64,000 nt of DNA. It comes from an uncultured Oscillospiraceae bacterium. GTDB taxonomy: Bacteria > Bacillota > Clostridia > Oscillospirales > Oscillospiraceae. The notes beneath the pieces are model-generated. The model searched no databases. It was given only the letters and a program-made list of their open reading frames with translations, and was not told the origin of the DNA. A program made the position numbers and the translations under genes. Below, piece after piece: positions 1-7,994 of the stretch; position 1 is the first letter of the stretch; each line of letters begins with the position of its first letter. The DNA is taken from contig CALXDH010000002.1 of NCBI GenBank assembly GCA_944387015.1, positions 62,001 to 126,000 on the forward strand, in the 5' to 3' direction.

Positions 1-1242
1 CTTCTCCGGTCCTGCGCCCTGGCCGAAGTTCAGACCAGATGCAGCGAGATATGCCTCAAAGGAATCCACGTCCACCGATGATGCACAGGTCAAGGCATCT
101 ACCTGTATTTGCAGCGTTTCCAGATTATCCTCATACTTCGCAATTAGATCAGCACATTTGCTCGTGTAATTCTGCACATTACGCCACATTTCCTGTGTCT
201 CTGGCCCATACAGAATTTGAGAAAAAAGCTCTGTCAGCTTTGGCTGGTTTCTGACAAATAGGAAGGTCTCTTCTGCGGACAAGTAATTAAAGCGGTGAAA
301 TAAGTTTGGTAACTGAGGATGTGTACGATTGGTACTCCGGTTTCTGTAAAATTGCCGCTCCCGTTCTTTTTTCTTTGCGGGCTTCAATGGTGGGGCGAGT
401 GCCACCGATCGTCCGTCCACTTCTACGGACAGCACAGGCGTTGCCTGTATGGACTCAGATTGTGAAGCATTGTCCTGAATGCTCCTGACCTCTCCCGTCA
501 TGGCTAGTTCAATTGCCGAGAGCAGGGAGGTTTTCCCAGAACCATTGAGGCCATAGAGCAGATTGACATTCCGGAAAGGAACATTCCAGTCTTTAGGATA
601 ACAGTGGGCACGGAATCCTCGGGGAATGAAAATAGAACGCAACTTAGTAAGATGCTGGCCATCCACTACATCGATAGAAGAAATCGTTGATTTCTGACTT
701 TCGGTTTTTCCATCCAAATACGCGTCCAGATTCTTTTTAGCATATTCGTCAAGGCAAAAACTCATGCCCTTATTCTCTAGCTGGGTCAGCCAAATATCGC
801 TGGGCTGTTGCACCTTTTCGTCCGTGGCATCCACCGAGATTCGGCCAATGGGGATGGCCTCTGATAGATGTTCCAGAGAAAAGAGCAGGTTCCTTGTGTA
901 CTCTGTATTACTGGTGAAGGCAATCTGATGTCTGGGATCGACTTTTCGTAGTTCCTCTTCCCTTAACACGCTGATCCAGTAGATATTCCAGCTGATATCG
1001 TTGGCCAAACGGAAATAAACAGGCTCAATTACCTCAGAAACAAAGTGGTCCCCCCATTCAGTCCATTTGCGCCATTGCTCCGCTGTCTCGTGGTAGGTAA
1101 AGAGATAGTATGCAAAGACTCTGTGAGGATCCCCATACTGCTGATTTGCCCAAACGTAGGGAATACCCTGCCAAACGCAGAGGGAGTCCGGTGTGAGCCC
1201 TGTGGCCTGAATAGTCTCAAACATCAGATCTGCTTCCGCCAT
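1..1242 (-). CDS. SMC/ABC-like P-loop ATPase, partial (runs off left edge)
   Basis: An open frame of 414 codons starts at ATG 1242 (AAAGGGGA ribosome site about 9 nt upstream) and continues through base 1 without a stop, so the C-terminus is outside the window. Residues 1-200 form a separate N-terminal domain rich in Trp and Tyr. A Walker A motif, GLNGSGKTS, lies at about residues 231-239 and is followed by LLSAIELAMTG, the arrangement typical of RecF/SMC-like AAA ATPases of defence and repair systems. Signature motif and Walker B must lie beyond the edge. The start overlaps the end of the upstream nitrilase-like gene by 26 bp, so the two are probably translationally coupled. The N-terminal domain recalls the small middle component of ABC-three-component (ABC-3C) conflict systems, here fused to the ATPase; that is inference from general look only. 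Confidence 0.8.
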   Translation of the reverse strand, partial: MAEADLMFETIQATGLTPDSLCVWQGIPYVWANQQYGDPHRVFAYYLFTYHETAEQWRKWTEWGDHFVSEVIEPVYFRLANDISWNIYWISVLREEELRKVDPRHQIAFTSNTEYTRNLLFSLEHLSEAIPIGRISVDATDEKVQQPSDIWLTQLENKGMSFCLDEYAKKNLDAYLDGKTESQKSTISSIDVVDGQHLTKLRSIFIPRGFRAHCYPKDWNVPFRNVNLLYGLNGSGKTSLLSAIELAMTGEVRSIQDNASQSESIQATPVLSVEVDGRSVALAPPLKPAKKKERERQFYRNRSTNRTHPQLPNLFHRFNYLSAEETFLFVRNQPKLTELFSQILYGPETQEMWRNVQNYTSKCADLIAKYEDNLETLQIQVDALTCASSVDVDSFEAYLAASGLNFGQGAGPEK

Positions 1243-3004
1243 CCGTAATATCCCCTTTCATGATTGTACTACGCCCTTGCGTGATCTCAGTGGACAGCAT
1301 AGGTGCGCAAGCGAGTTTGTGTCCTTTTGCCTCAAAATAAAACACACGGATAAACTGACGGAGCAGATCCTCATCCCCGTTGCACTCCGTCTCTCTTAAA
1401 AACTTGACATATTGCTGTGCCTGGCGTGGTGTCTGTGCATAGGCCACCAGAGCCCCCTGTTCCTCAATCTGCAGATTAATGCTGGGCTTACCGGGCTGGG
1501 CCGGTCGGTAGCAAAAGCTATGTGGGGCTTTCAGCGGAGCACACTGAGGGGGAAGCTCTCCCTGAAGTATGCTAATTAGGTACAAAAGCTGCTCTAAATG
1601 AATGGAGGCGTTTTCTTGCTCTTGCTCATCCAGAAGTAGTGTCCAAGCGCTTAGGTTTTCCTTTTCGTCGATTTCCAGGATATTGTTTGGAAATGCCTCC
1701 AACGCTAACGCAAAAAAACGGTCGGCCGCCCATCGGTCCGTCGTGTCTAGAGGAAAACGGTATGGGTCATCTACATCACGGCTGTTTTGGTGGAGATGCG
1801 GGTATTCTTGAGATATCCGATTGATTCTCTGCTGGAGGGTCTCCAAGTTTGGCGCCTGCTCCACCCAACTCCGTGTACCTTCATCATAGCAACGGCGTGT
1901 CTGGGCGTGGATGTCTGGAACACTTACCTTCCCATAACCATTAAAGTCAAGATTTGGAATCTGTAACCCTAGTGCCTCTTCTTGTGATAGGCTGAACCAC
2001 ACTTCTGTCCGTTTGGGCTTCATGATGGCCCCGAATAGTCCGTGAGCTTCGTTGTTGCGGCGTACGGAATTATTTTTCTCCCATTTCTCAGATATCTCAT
2101 CTGCGTATTTTCGATAAATACAGGACCAGGACAAGTCGATGGTCTCTGCCGCCTCCTGACAGTCCGGGTGAGAAAGGGTCGTACCTGCCGCCCAGTTGCA
2201 AGTGATGTAAATACCAGCCTTTCCCCGCTCGAACAACTCCCAGCGAAGACGGGAAAACACTGGGTCCTTCGGGTGTCCGTTCAATTGCGGATGCAGGATG
2301 GTGAGGCCAGGCATCTGCATACCCATTTTCTGTAGCACCTGCCAGGTAAGTTCGTTGTTCATAGAATCTGCACAGAGCAAGGTCAAGAGGCGATTCTCTA
2401 ATGTGAATATCGTACATCCAGTGGCCATGCCCGCCTGCTCACAGAGACAGTTCCGGTCTCCCATTGGTTGTGTTTTCAGTTGGGGAACCAGGCAAAGGAT
2501 GGGCTCATCACCTTTATATCCCAGAAAGCAGTAAAACAGGGCATTGATAAAATGATTGGAAGTCACCTTGCGGGAATTACAGGCCGTATTCAGTAGAAAG
2601 ACACGGTCAATGTCTGAGAGATTCTTGATCAATAAATCAAATTCTTTCTTTCCCATTCCCTGACACGGCAAGACCCAGAGTTTCCGGTTTTCTGGCCATA
2701 GATTGTCGTCTGCAGCGATATGTGCAATCACTTGTTCAGAGATGCAATACTCTGGAAACAGGACCAAATCATAGCTTTGGTCCTTTGCCAGGCGCAATAG
2801 ACTGAGGCATTTTTCATCGTGCTCGGCGTCTTTGATCCAAACGCCCTCCTCACGACTAAATTCGAAGGCCCCCTGCATCTGCACACGAAGAAATGAGTAG
2901 CTACTTTGGCGGGCATCGCAACAAACAGGCGAACACCAGTCGATATAGTTTTCCTCCAGTTTCTGCCGCAAATCAACAAATTCAAGGCCATCAAATTTCC
3001 CCAT
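1217..3004 (-). CDS. Nitrilase-fold (C-N hydrolase) protein, putative effector of an ATPase-linked system
   Basis: A 595-residue protein. The N-terminal half carries a recognisable C-N hydrolase triad: Glu85 in LVLFPEY, Lys177 in PQLKTQP and Cys211 in LLTLLCADSMN. The Lys-Cys spacing of 34 fits the nitrilase superfamily. The C-terminal ~260 residues match nothing I recognise. Stand-alone nitrilases and carbamoylases are about 260-350 residues, so this is a long, divergent member. It overlaps the following ATPase by 26 bp, and the pair sits in a low-GC, transposase-rich island beside a tRNA. Nitrilase domains are known in phage defence (for example fused to reverse transcriptases in DRT type 1), so an effector role is reasonable but unproven. 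The ribosome site GGAG precedes ATG 3004. A possible promoter reads TTGTAA (3061-3056), then TATGAC after 17 bp. Confidence 0.8.
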   Translation of the reverse strand: MGKFDGLEFVDLRQKLEENYIDWCSPVCCDARQSSYSFLRVQMQGAFEFSREEGVWIKDAEHDEKCLSLLRLAKDQSYDLVLFPEYCISEQVIAHIAADDNLWPENRKLWVLPCQGMGKKEFDLLIKNLSDIDRVFLLNTACNSRKVTSNHFINALFYCFLGYKGDEPILCLVPQLKTQPMGDRNCLCEQAGMATGCTIFTLENRLLTLLCADSMNNELTWQVLQKMGMQMPGLTILHPQLNGHPKDPVFSRLRWELFERGKAGIYITCNWAAGTTLSHPDCQEAAETIDLSWSCIYRKYADEISEKWEKNNSVRRNNEAHGLFGAIMKPKRTEVWFSLSQEEALGLQIPNLDFNGYGKVSVPDIHAQTRRCYDEGTRSWVEQAPNLETLQQRINRISQEYPHLHQNSRDVDDPYRFPLDTTDRWAADRFFALALEAFPNNILEIDEKENLSAWTLLLDEQEQENASIHLEQLLYLISILQGELPPQCAPLKAPHSFCYRPAQPGKPSINLQIEEQGALVAYAQTPRQAQQYVKFLRETECNGDEDLLRQFIRVFYFEAKGHKLACAPMLSTEITQGRSTIMKGDITDGGSRSDV

Positions 3005-3124
3005 TGACCGTCACTCCATTGTTGTTTTGCTCGTCATATCATATTCGGTAAATTCTTACAAGATTCGTTCGATTTCTGTTTTTGTGACGAAAACCAACTA
3101 TGACTTCAAGGGAGAAATCAAATC

Positions 3125-3914
3125 ATGCGCTGTAACACAGAAGAAAAGCACACCCTGGTCGCCCGCTACCAGGACGGTAAAGCCGTCGCTAAAATTTGCG
3201 CCGACACCGGCGTACCCAGGAGTACGTTCTACACATGGGTCAAACCATATACTGTGACCCTGACAGACTCCGGTCATGCCTTCAGCCAGCAGATATTTAT
3301 CAAAATGAAGCAGAAACTTCAAAAGTTAGAGCATAAGATTGAGATTTTACAAAAGGTCAACCGCACAGTTTTAGCGCCGCTTCAGGAGAAGTTGCAGAAG
3401 TTTGCCAAACTGTACGACCTATAATAGGCGCAGAGCCGAAATGAAGGAACATATCCAAGCGGTTTTTGATAAAAGTCAGCAACGATTTGGTGCAAACAAA
3501 ATTGTTGCGATGTGACAGAGCGAGGCGTTCGGACTTCACCCAAATATGTGGCCGAGCTGATGCGGAAGATGGGCTTGCAGAGCGTCTCCGTCTATTCCAA
3601 GCGGGATCACCAGAAGCGTCAACGACTGCTGAAAAAGCAAAATCTCTTACAGTGGCAATTCAAAGCGGATGAGCCGAACCGCGTCTGGGTCAGCGACATC
3701 ACCTGCTTTAAAGTCGATGGCAAGTATCTCTATGTCTGCCTGATCCTCGACCTGTTTTCCCAGAAAGTAGACGCCCACAGGGGATCCGTCCAAGAAAGGT
3801 TGTCCAATCCTTTTCCGAGTCAGGACGTCCCTACAGTACCCTCAACTACAAGACGCCGAATGGGTTTGAATTGCGCCATGCGCAGAGAAAAGATATGGCA
3901 GGTTAATTTGGACA
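3125..3914 (+). pseudogene. Decayed IS3-family transposase (orfA plus broken orfB)
   Basis: The first frame (3125-3424, 99 aa) is a helix-turn-helix OrfA with a KICADTGVPRSTFYTW recognition region and a C-terminal coiled coil. OrfB follows as MKEHIQAVFDKSQQRFGANKIVA from 3441, but a frame change at about 3513 puts a TGA in frame; the reading continues in another frame as TERGVRTSPKYVAELMRKMG. The first catalytic Asp is present (WVSDITCF). The sequence jumps after LDLFSQKV (about 3768) to the C-terminal YSTLNYKTPNGFE region (about 3833), so the second Asp and the Glu of the DDE triad are deleted. It is therefore inactive on two counts. It is a different subtype from the intact neighbour at 4274. 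Confidence 0.85.
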
Positions 3915-4273
3915 TGGGGTTCAAAACAGGGTGTTTTCCATTTTTCGATCGCTGATCTTTACTTTTTCGTTGGTTTCATCATAAATGACAGACTGGCCAG
4001 TGAAAAGGGAGAAAGCCTGTCATTTCAAGGCTTTCTTCCACAAAATACAAGCAGGAATATGGGACAGTCCAGGAAAACTGTTCAATACGCCTGCTTGTGT
4101 TCAGAACATTTATGCCCTTTATGTGTTCGCCCTCGTATTCAATGAGAAACCGAAATAGATATCGCTTTTTGTATTATTCCAGTGATAACTTCTCAACCAA
4201 ATCACTTCCTCACTCTTTATAATGATAATGCGGGATTACATCCTGATAACACTATTTCGAGAGGAATGATAAA
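3915..4273. other. Intergenic region between two IS elements
   Basis: No complete gene was found in these 359 bases. An imperfect hairpin pairs AAATGACAG (about 3985) with CTGTCATTT (about 4017). On the minus strand, bases from about 4030 down to 3922 give a short open stretch ending in KVKISDRKMENTLF before a stop, which could be the tail of a gene interrupted by the insertions. A TATAATGATAAT stretch at about 4218 may act as the -10 region for the downstream transposase. I could not fix the left inverted repeat of the intact element. Confidence 0.4.
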
Positions 4274-5437
4274 ATGAGAGGTGCGATACAAAGAAGGAGA
4301 TATTCAAAAGAGGAAAAAGCTGCAGCAATCAATCGTTTCTTGGTCGATGGTGAATCCGTGGCGGCAATTTCGACTACAACAGGGATTTCAAGAAGCACAC
4401 TTTATTCATGGATCAGATCTGTTCAGAATAAAACGACTGTATCAGACTTTACTCTCAAAAATTTCCGATTGTTAGAATCAAAGGTCAAACGACTGGAGGG
4501 AATTATTCAAATTCTTCAAAATGCGAGGTGTACCGCTAGTTCGCCTCTTAAGGAAAAACTTCTGGCCTTAGAAGAACTCCATGGCCAATACAATGTACAC
4601 ATGCTATGTGATGCGCTGCAAGTACCACGTGGAACCTTTTATAATTACATCTTCCGGAACAAACGGGACAATACATGGTACGCAAAGCGCAGAGAGGAAC
4701 TCCGGATCAGAATTCAACAGATCTATGATGAAAGCAGACAGATCTTTGGAGCAGGAAAGATTACTGCAGTTATGAAGGAGGAAGGCTATAAAGTCAGCCA
4801 AGAAATGGTTCGGGAACTTATGCGGGATATGGGGTTGCTCAGTATCCGACAGGATGCTAAGAAAGTCTATGTCAAAGAGCAGCGTAGTTTGAAAAATCAT
4901 TTAAATCAGCAATTTGAAGCGACACGGCCAAACGAAATCTGGGTCAGCGATGTTACCTATTTCCTTTGTAAGAACATTAAGTACTACATCTGTGCCATCA
5001 TCGATTTATATGCTAGGCGAGTTGTTGGCTATCGGGTGGGGAAGAACAACAGCACACAGCTTGTAAAGAGCACCTTCAAACAGGCATATGAATCTCGAAA
5101 ACCTGAAAGTAAATTGCTGTTTCACACCGACCAGGGAAGCAATTATCGTTCTTATGCCATGTGTTCATATCTTCAAAAGTTGAATGTCACACAGTCTTTT
5201 TCCAGAGCAGGAGTTCCCTATGATAATTCAGTCATGGAATCCTTTTTCTCCTCGTTGAAACGAGAAGAACTGTACCGAACAAAATACCGCTCTGAAGCAG
5301 AATTCAGAGCGGCAGTGGATAGATATATAGTTTTTTATAATGAACGTAGACCGCATACTAAAAATGGCTATAAGACGCCAATGAAATTAGAATCTATCTA
5401 TTACGGTGAAAAAACCACTCCAGAGATAGTGCCTTGA
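4274..5437 (+). mobile_element. IS3-family transposase, intact single-frame OrfAB
   Basis: A 387-residue transposase that reads as one continuous frame rather than the usual two frames joined by programmed frameshifting. Residues about 8-50 form a helix-turn-helix (GISRSTLYSWIRS), followed by a leucine-rich coiled coil, an HTH_21-like region (QIYDESRQIFGAGKITAVM) and an rve integrase core. The DDE residues are visible: Asp in IWVSDVTYF, Asp in LFHTDQGSNY and Glu in NSVMESFFSSLKREELY. The C-terminus YNERRPHTKNGYKTP is typical. Ribosome site GAGAGGAATG precedes ATG 4274. Codon and base composition are clearly more AT-rich than the chromosome to the right. All catalytic motifs are present, so it may still be mobile. 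Terminal inverted repeats were not identified. Confidence 0.9.
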
Positions 5438-5561
5438 ACAAAGGGGTTCGGATTTGCTTGTTTCTTGGTTTTACAGTTTAAAATTCGGTATTTTATGAGG
5501 AGCGTCCAAAGAGAGAGTTTTTTCAAAAGTATCGAAACCCTTGTAGGTCAGCGAGAAAAAG

Positions 5562-5614
5562 GAAAACACCATTGATGTCCTAACCTCAAGGGTTCGGAAG
5601 TCAATGGTGTTTTC
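5562..5614 (-). terminator. Terminator of tRNA-Ser
   Basis: A 14-bp perfect stem (5562-5575 with 5601-5614) encloses a 25-nt loop and on the minus strand is followed by CTTTTTC. It lies 3 nt beyond the CCA end of the tRNA. Confidence 0.6.
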
Positions 5615-5617
5615 AGA

Positions 5618-5709
5618 TGGCGGAGAAGGAGGGATTCGAACCCTCGAGACCCTTTAGGGGCCTACATGATTTCCAATCATGCGCCCTCGACCAACTAGGC
5701 GACTTCTCC
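5618..5709 (-). tRNA. tRNA-Ser (anticodon GGA)
   Basis: A 92-nt class II tRNA with genomically encoded CCA (plus-strand TGG, 5618-5620). The acceptor GGAGAAG (5709-5703) pairs with CTTCTCC (5628-5622). The anticodon stem CATGA/TCATG encloses the loop TTGGAAA, giving anticodon GGA (plus 5672-5674), and the T-arm GGTTCGAATCC is intact. The extended variable arm is typical of Ser. Its 3' end faces the IS/defence-like island, the usual arrangement when a tRNA gene marks an integration site. Confidence 0.96.
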
Positions 5710-5823
5710 ATAGCTGTCAAGAATCAAAACAGATGAACTTTTATGCCGCTTGGAAGCGACAGCGTTATTATTATAGCAAACATTATAGAAAAGTCAACCC
5801 TAAATTCGCACTTTTTTGAAAAA

Positions 5824-5845
5824 AGCGGAGGGCATCTGCCCTCCG
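5824..5845 (-). terminator. Rho-independent terminator
   Basis: A perfect 10-bp stem GCGGAGGGCA/TGCCCTCCGC, followed on the minus strand by a T-rich run, just after the stop of the small gene at 5855. Confidence 0.85.
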
Positions 5846-5854
5846 CTCTGCGCC

Positions 5855-6037
5855 TCAGCGCATCTCGGAAACGATGTTGTCCACGGCGTGGTCCACAGCG
5901 ACACCCAGTTTGTGGATACTCTTCCCCACTTGTGTTTTCATGGGGTCCCTGCCGCAGGGCATCATCATTCCCAGGACGGCACCGGCCATCATACCGGCAC
6001 CCATGCCGGCCCAAAATCCGGCGCATACGGTTCTCAT
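5855..6037 (-). CDS. Small Gly/Met-rich hypothetical protein (60 aa)
   Basis: A 60-residue protein with a hydrophobic Gly/Ala/Met-rich stretch (FWAGMGAGMMAGAVLGMMM, about residues 8-26) and a charged helical tail (VGKSIHKLGVAVDHAVDNIVSEM). The layout resembles small YtxH-like membrane-anchored proteins, but I cannot assign a family. AAAAGGAG stands 9 nt before ATG 6037. A TTG further upstream at 6046 directly abuts the ribosome site, so it is not the start. Its own strong terminator supports it being a real, separately transcribed gene. Confidence 0.7.
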   Translation of the reverse strand: MRTVCAGFWAGMGAGMMAGAVLGMMMPCGRDPMKTQVGKSIHKLGVAVDHAVDNIVSEMR

Positions 6038-6104
6038 TTCAGTCAACTCCTTTTCGGCACGGCATTAGTATGACCCGGCAGCCGGGAAAAAACCGCGAAG
6101 CTGT

Positions 6105-6133
6105 TTGCCAAAAGATGTTAGATGCGCTATAAT
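6105..6133 (+). promoter_or_regulatory. Sigma-A promoter
   Basis: TTGCCA (6105-6110), a 17-bp spacer, then TATAAT (6128-6133). Transcription would start near 6140, which rules out the in-frame ATG at 6105 as a start for the following gene. Confidence 0.8.
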
Positions 6134-6185
6134 GTGTCCGTTCAAAATGAAACGGGCACCGGGCTGCCTGGAGAGGAAGAGACCC

Positions 6186-7304
6186 ATGACCAAACTCTAT
6201 CTCATCCGCCATGCCGAAGCGGAGGGCAATCTTTACCGCATTGCCCAGGGGCAATACAACAGCATCATCACCGACCGGGGCTGGCGCCAGATTCGGGCGC
6301 TGGAGCGCCGGTTCCAGGACATCCATGTGGACGCGGTGTACGCCAGCGACCTGTACCGCACCTGCGCCACCGCCAGCGCCATTTACCGGCCCAAGGGACT
6401 GGAGCTCCACCGGCGGCGGGACCTGCGGGAGATCTGCGTGGGCGTCTGGGAGCAGAAGACCTGGGGCGAGATTGCCCGGACGGACCCGGTGCAGAAGGAA
6501 AACTTCAGCCACCACCTGGACCGGTGGCATGTGGAGGGCGCCGAGACGCCGGAGCAGGTCCGGGACCGGGTACTTGCCGCCGTGCGGCAGATTGCCGCGG
6601 AAAACGACGGAAAGACCGTAGCCGTCTTTTCCCACGGCTGCGCCATCCGGATCCTGCTGGCCACGCTCCAGGGCTATTCCATCGCCCAGCTGGGCCAGAC
6701 GCCCCACGGCGACAACACCGCCGTGTCCCTCATCGAGGCGGACGGTGCGCAGATGCGGGTGGTGTTCCGGGATGACAACAGCCATTTGACGGACCCCCGC
6801 TACGCCCAAGGCGAGACGGTGAAAAAGCGGGCCAACGCGCTGGAGCCGGGACTGTATTTCCAGCCTCTGCGCCTGCCGGAGGATGCGGCGCTGGTGGAGA
6901 ACTGCGCCGAGGCGTTTCCGGAGGCAAATGTCCGGGAGCGGGCGGAAGCGGGGACCGTTCTGACCGGCTTTCTGGATCAGGAAGCCGTGGGCCTGGTGGG
7001 CTTTTGCCCGGAGCGTCAGGCGGCGGAAAACGCCGGCTGGATCAGCCTCTTTTACATCCGGGAGCCCTACCGCCGGCGGGGATACGGTGTGCAGCTGCTG
7101 GGGCAGGCGGTGGCCCATTACCGCCCCCTGGGCCGCAGATGCCTGCGCATTGCGCTGACGCCGGAAGAAAGCGCCCGGTGTCCGTTCTTCCGGGACTACG
7201 GTTTCGTCCCGGCGGGACGCGGGGAAGATGGCCGGGAGATTTTGGAAAAGGACATCAGCTTTGACCCGGCATTTCTGGGACCGGAAGGAGAGAGCGGCTG
7301 CTGA
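6186..7304 (+). CDS. Histidine phosphatase - GNAT acetyltransferase fusion
   Basis: A 372-residue two-domain protein. Residues 1-200 are a histidine phosphatase / phosphoglycerate-mutase-like domain: catalytic His9 in LIRHAEAEGN, and the second His at about 150 in AVFSHGCAIRIL. Residues about 225-360 look like a GNAT N-acetyltransferase, with acetyl-CoA motif A YRRRGYGVQLLGQAV at about 295-309 and a closing CPFFRDYGFVPAGR. ATG 6186 is chosen because GGAGAGGAAG precedes it and the promoter ends upstream. Substrates of both halves are unknown. Each half alone is common; the fusion is less so. The gene is monocistronic, ending before a bidirectional terminator. Confidence 0.85.
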   Translation: MTKLYLIRHAEAEGNLYRIAQGQYNSIITDRGWRQIRALERRFQDIHVDAVYASDLYRTCATASAIYRPKGLELHRRRDLREICVGVWEQKTWGEIARTDPVQKENFSHHLDRWHVEGAETPEQVRDRVLAAVRQIAAENDGKTVAVFSHGCAIRILLATLQGYSIAQLGQTPHGDNTAVSLIEADGAQMRVVFRDDNSHLTDPRYAQGETVKKRANALEPGLYFQPLRLPEDAALVENCAEAFPEANVRERAEAGTVLTGFLDQEAVGLVGFCPERQAAENAGWISLFYIREPYRRRGYGVQLLGQAVAHYRPLGRRCLRIALTPEESARCPFFRDYGFVPAGRGEDGREILEKDISFDPAFLGPEGESGC

Positions 7305-7355
7305 GGCAGGGAAACTGCCCTGCAGCGACCCTGGTCCGCTGTCATACCATATATA

Positions 7356-7387
7356 AAAAGAGGGAGAGCATCAGCTCTCCCTCTTTT
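7356..7387. terminator. Bidirectional terminator
   Basis: A 14-bp perfect stem AAAAGAGGGAGAGC/GCTCTCCCTCTTTT with a 4-nt loop between the convergent genes 6186-7304 and 7386-7994. The A and T runs serve both directions. Confidence 0.9.
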
Positions 7388-7994
7388 ATTCTTTGATCAG
7401 ATCCCGGACGATACGGGCGGTCATGCCCCAGATAGCATGTCCCTCCCAGAACCACACCGGCACCTCTACAGTGCCCCGGGCCCAGCGGTAAGTCTCCGGA
7501 ATACCCACGGCTCCGTATGGGAACTGGTCCGGCCGGGTGGGGACCAGTTCGTAGCGGTAGACCTCCGGCTGCTGCCGGCGAAAAAAGGACAGCGGGACGG
7601 AAAAGACCTCCGCCACCTCGGCAGGGGAGGGGCGCAGCGCGGCAAGCCCCGCCGGCGACACGGCGGCCAGCACCGGCTGGAGCAAAAAGCCCCGGTGACT
7701 GCAGAGAAAATCCGACTTTCCGAACACCCGGATCTCCTCCCGGGGGATGCCCAGCTCCTCCCAGGTCTCCCGCAGGGCGCAGACCTCCGGCGTTTCACCG
7801 GGCTCCTGCATGCCGCCGGGGAAGCACACCTCTCCCGGCTGGCGGCGGAGAGTGGCGGCCCGGACCTCGAAGAGAAGGTGCAGCCCGTCGGGCTGCTCCA
7901 CAAACGGGCACAAAACCGCGTAGCTGTGGCGGGCTTCCAGCATCTGGGGGACATAGCCGTCAAACCGGCGCTGCAGATCGTTCAATTCCCTCAC
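7386..7994 (-). CDS. NUDIX hydrolase, CoA-diphosphatase type
   Basis: A 202-residue NUDIX protein. The box runs GGMQEPGETPEVCALRETWEEL (about residues 60-81), preceded by VRAATLRRQPGEVCFPGG, the UPF0035-type element typical of coenzyme A pyrophosphatases (NudL/YeaB/PCD1). Such enzymes cleave CoA and its oxidised forms to 4'-phosphopantetheine derivatives and 3',5'-ADP. The start is GTG 7994, which overlaps the stop of the upstream lipid kinase (GTGA), so the two genes form a coupled operon. The CoA preference is inferred from the motif. Confidence 0.88.
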   Translation of the reverse strand: MRELNDLQRRFDGYVPQMLEARHSYAVLCPFVEQPDGLHLLFEVRAATLRRQPGEVCFPGGMQEPGETPEVCALRETWEELGIPREEIRVFGKSDFLCSHRGFLLQPVLAAVSPAGLAALRPSPAEVAEVFSVPLSFFRRQQPEVYRYELVPTRPDQFPYGAVGIPETYRWARGTVEVPVWFWEGHAIWGMTARIVRDLIKE

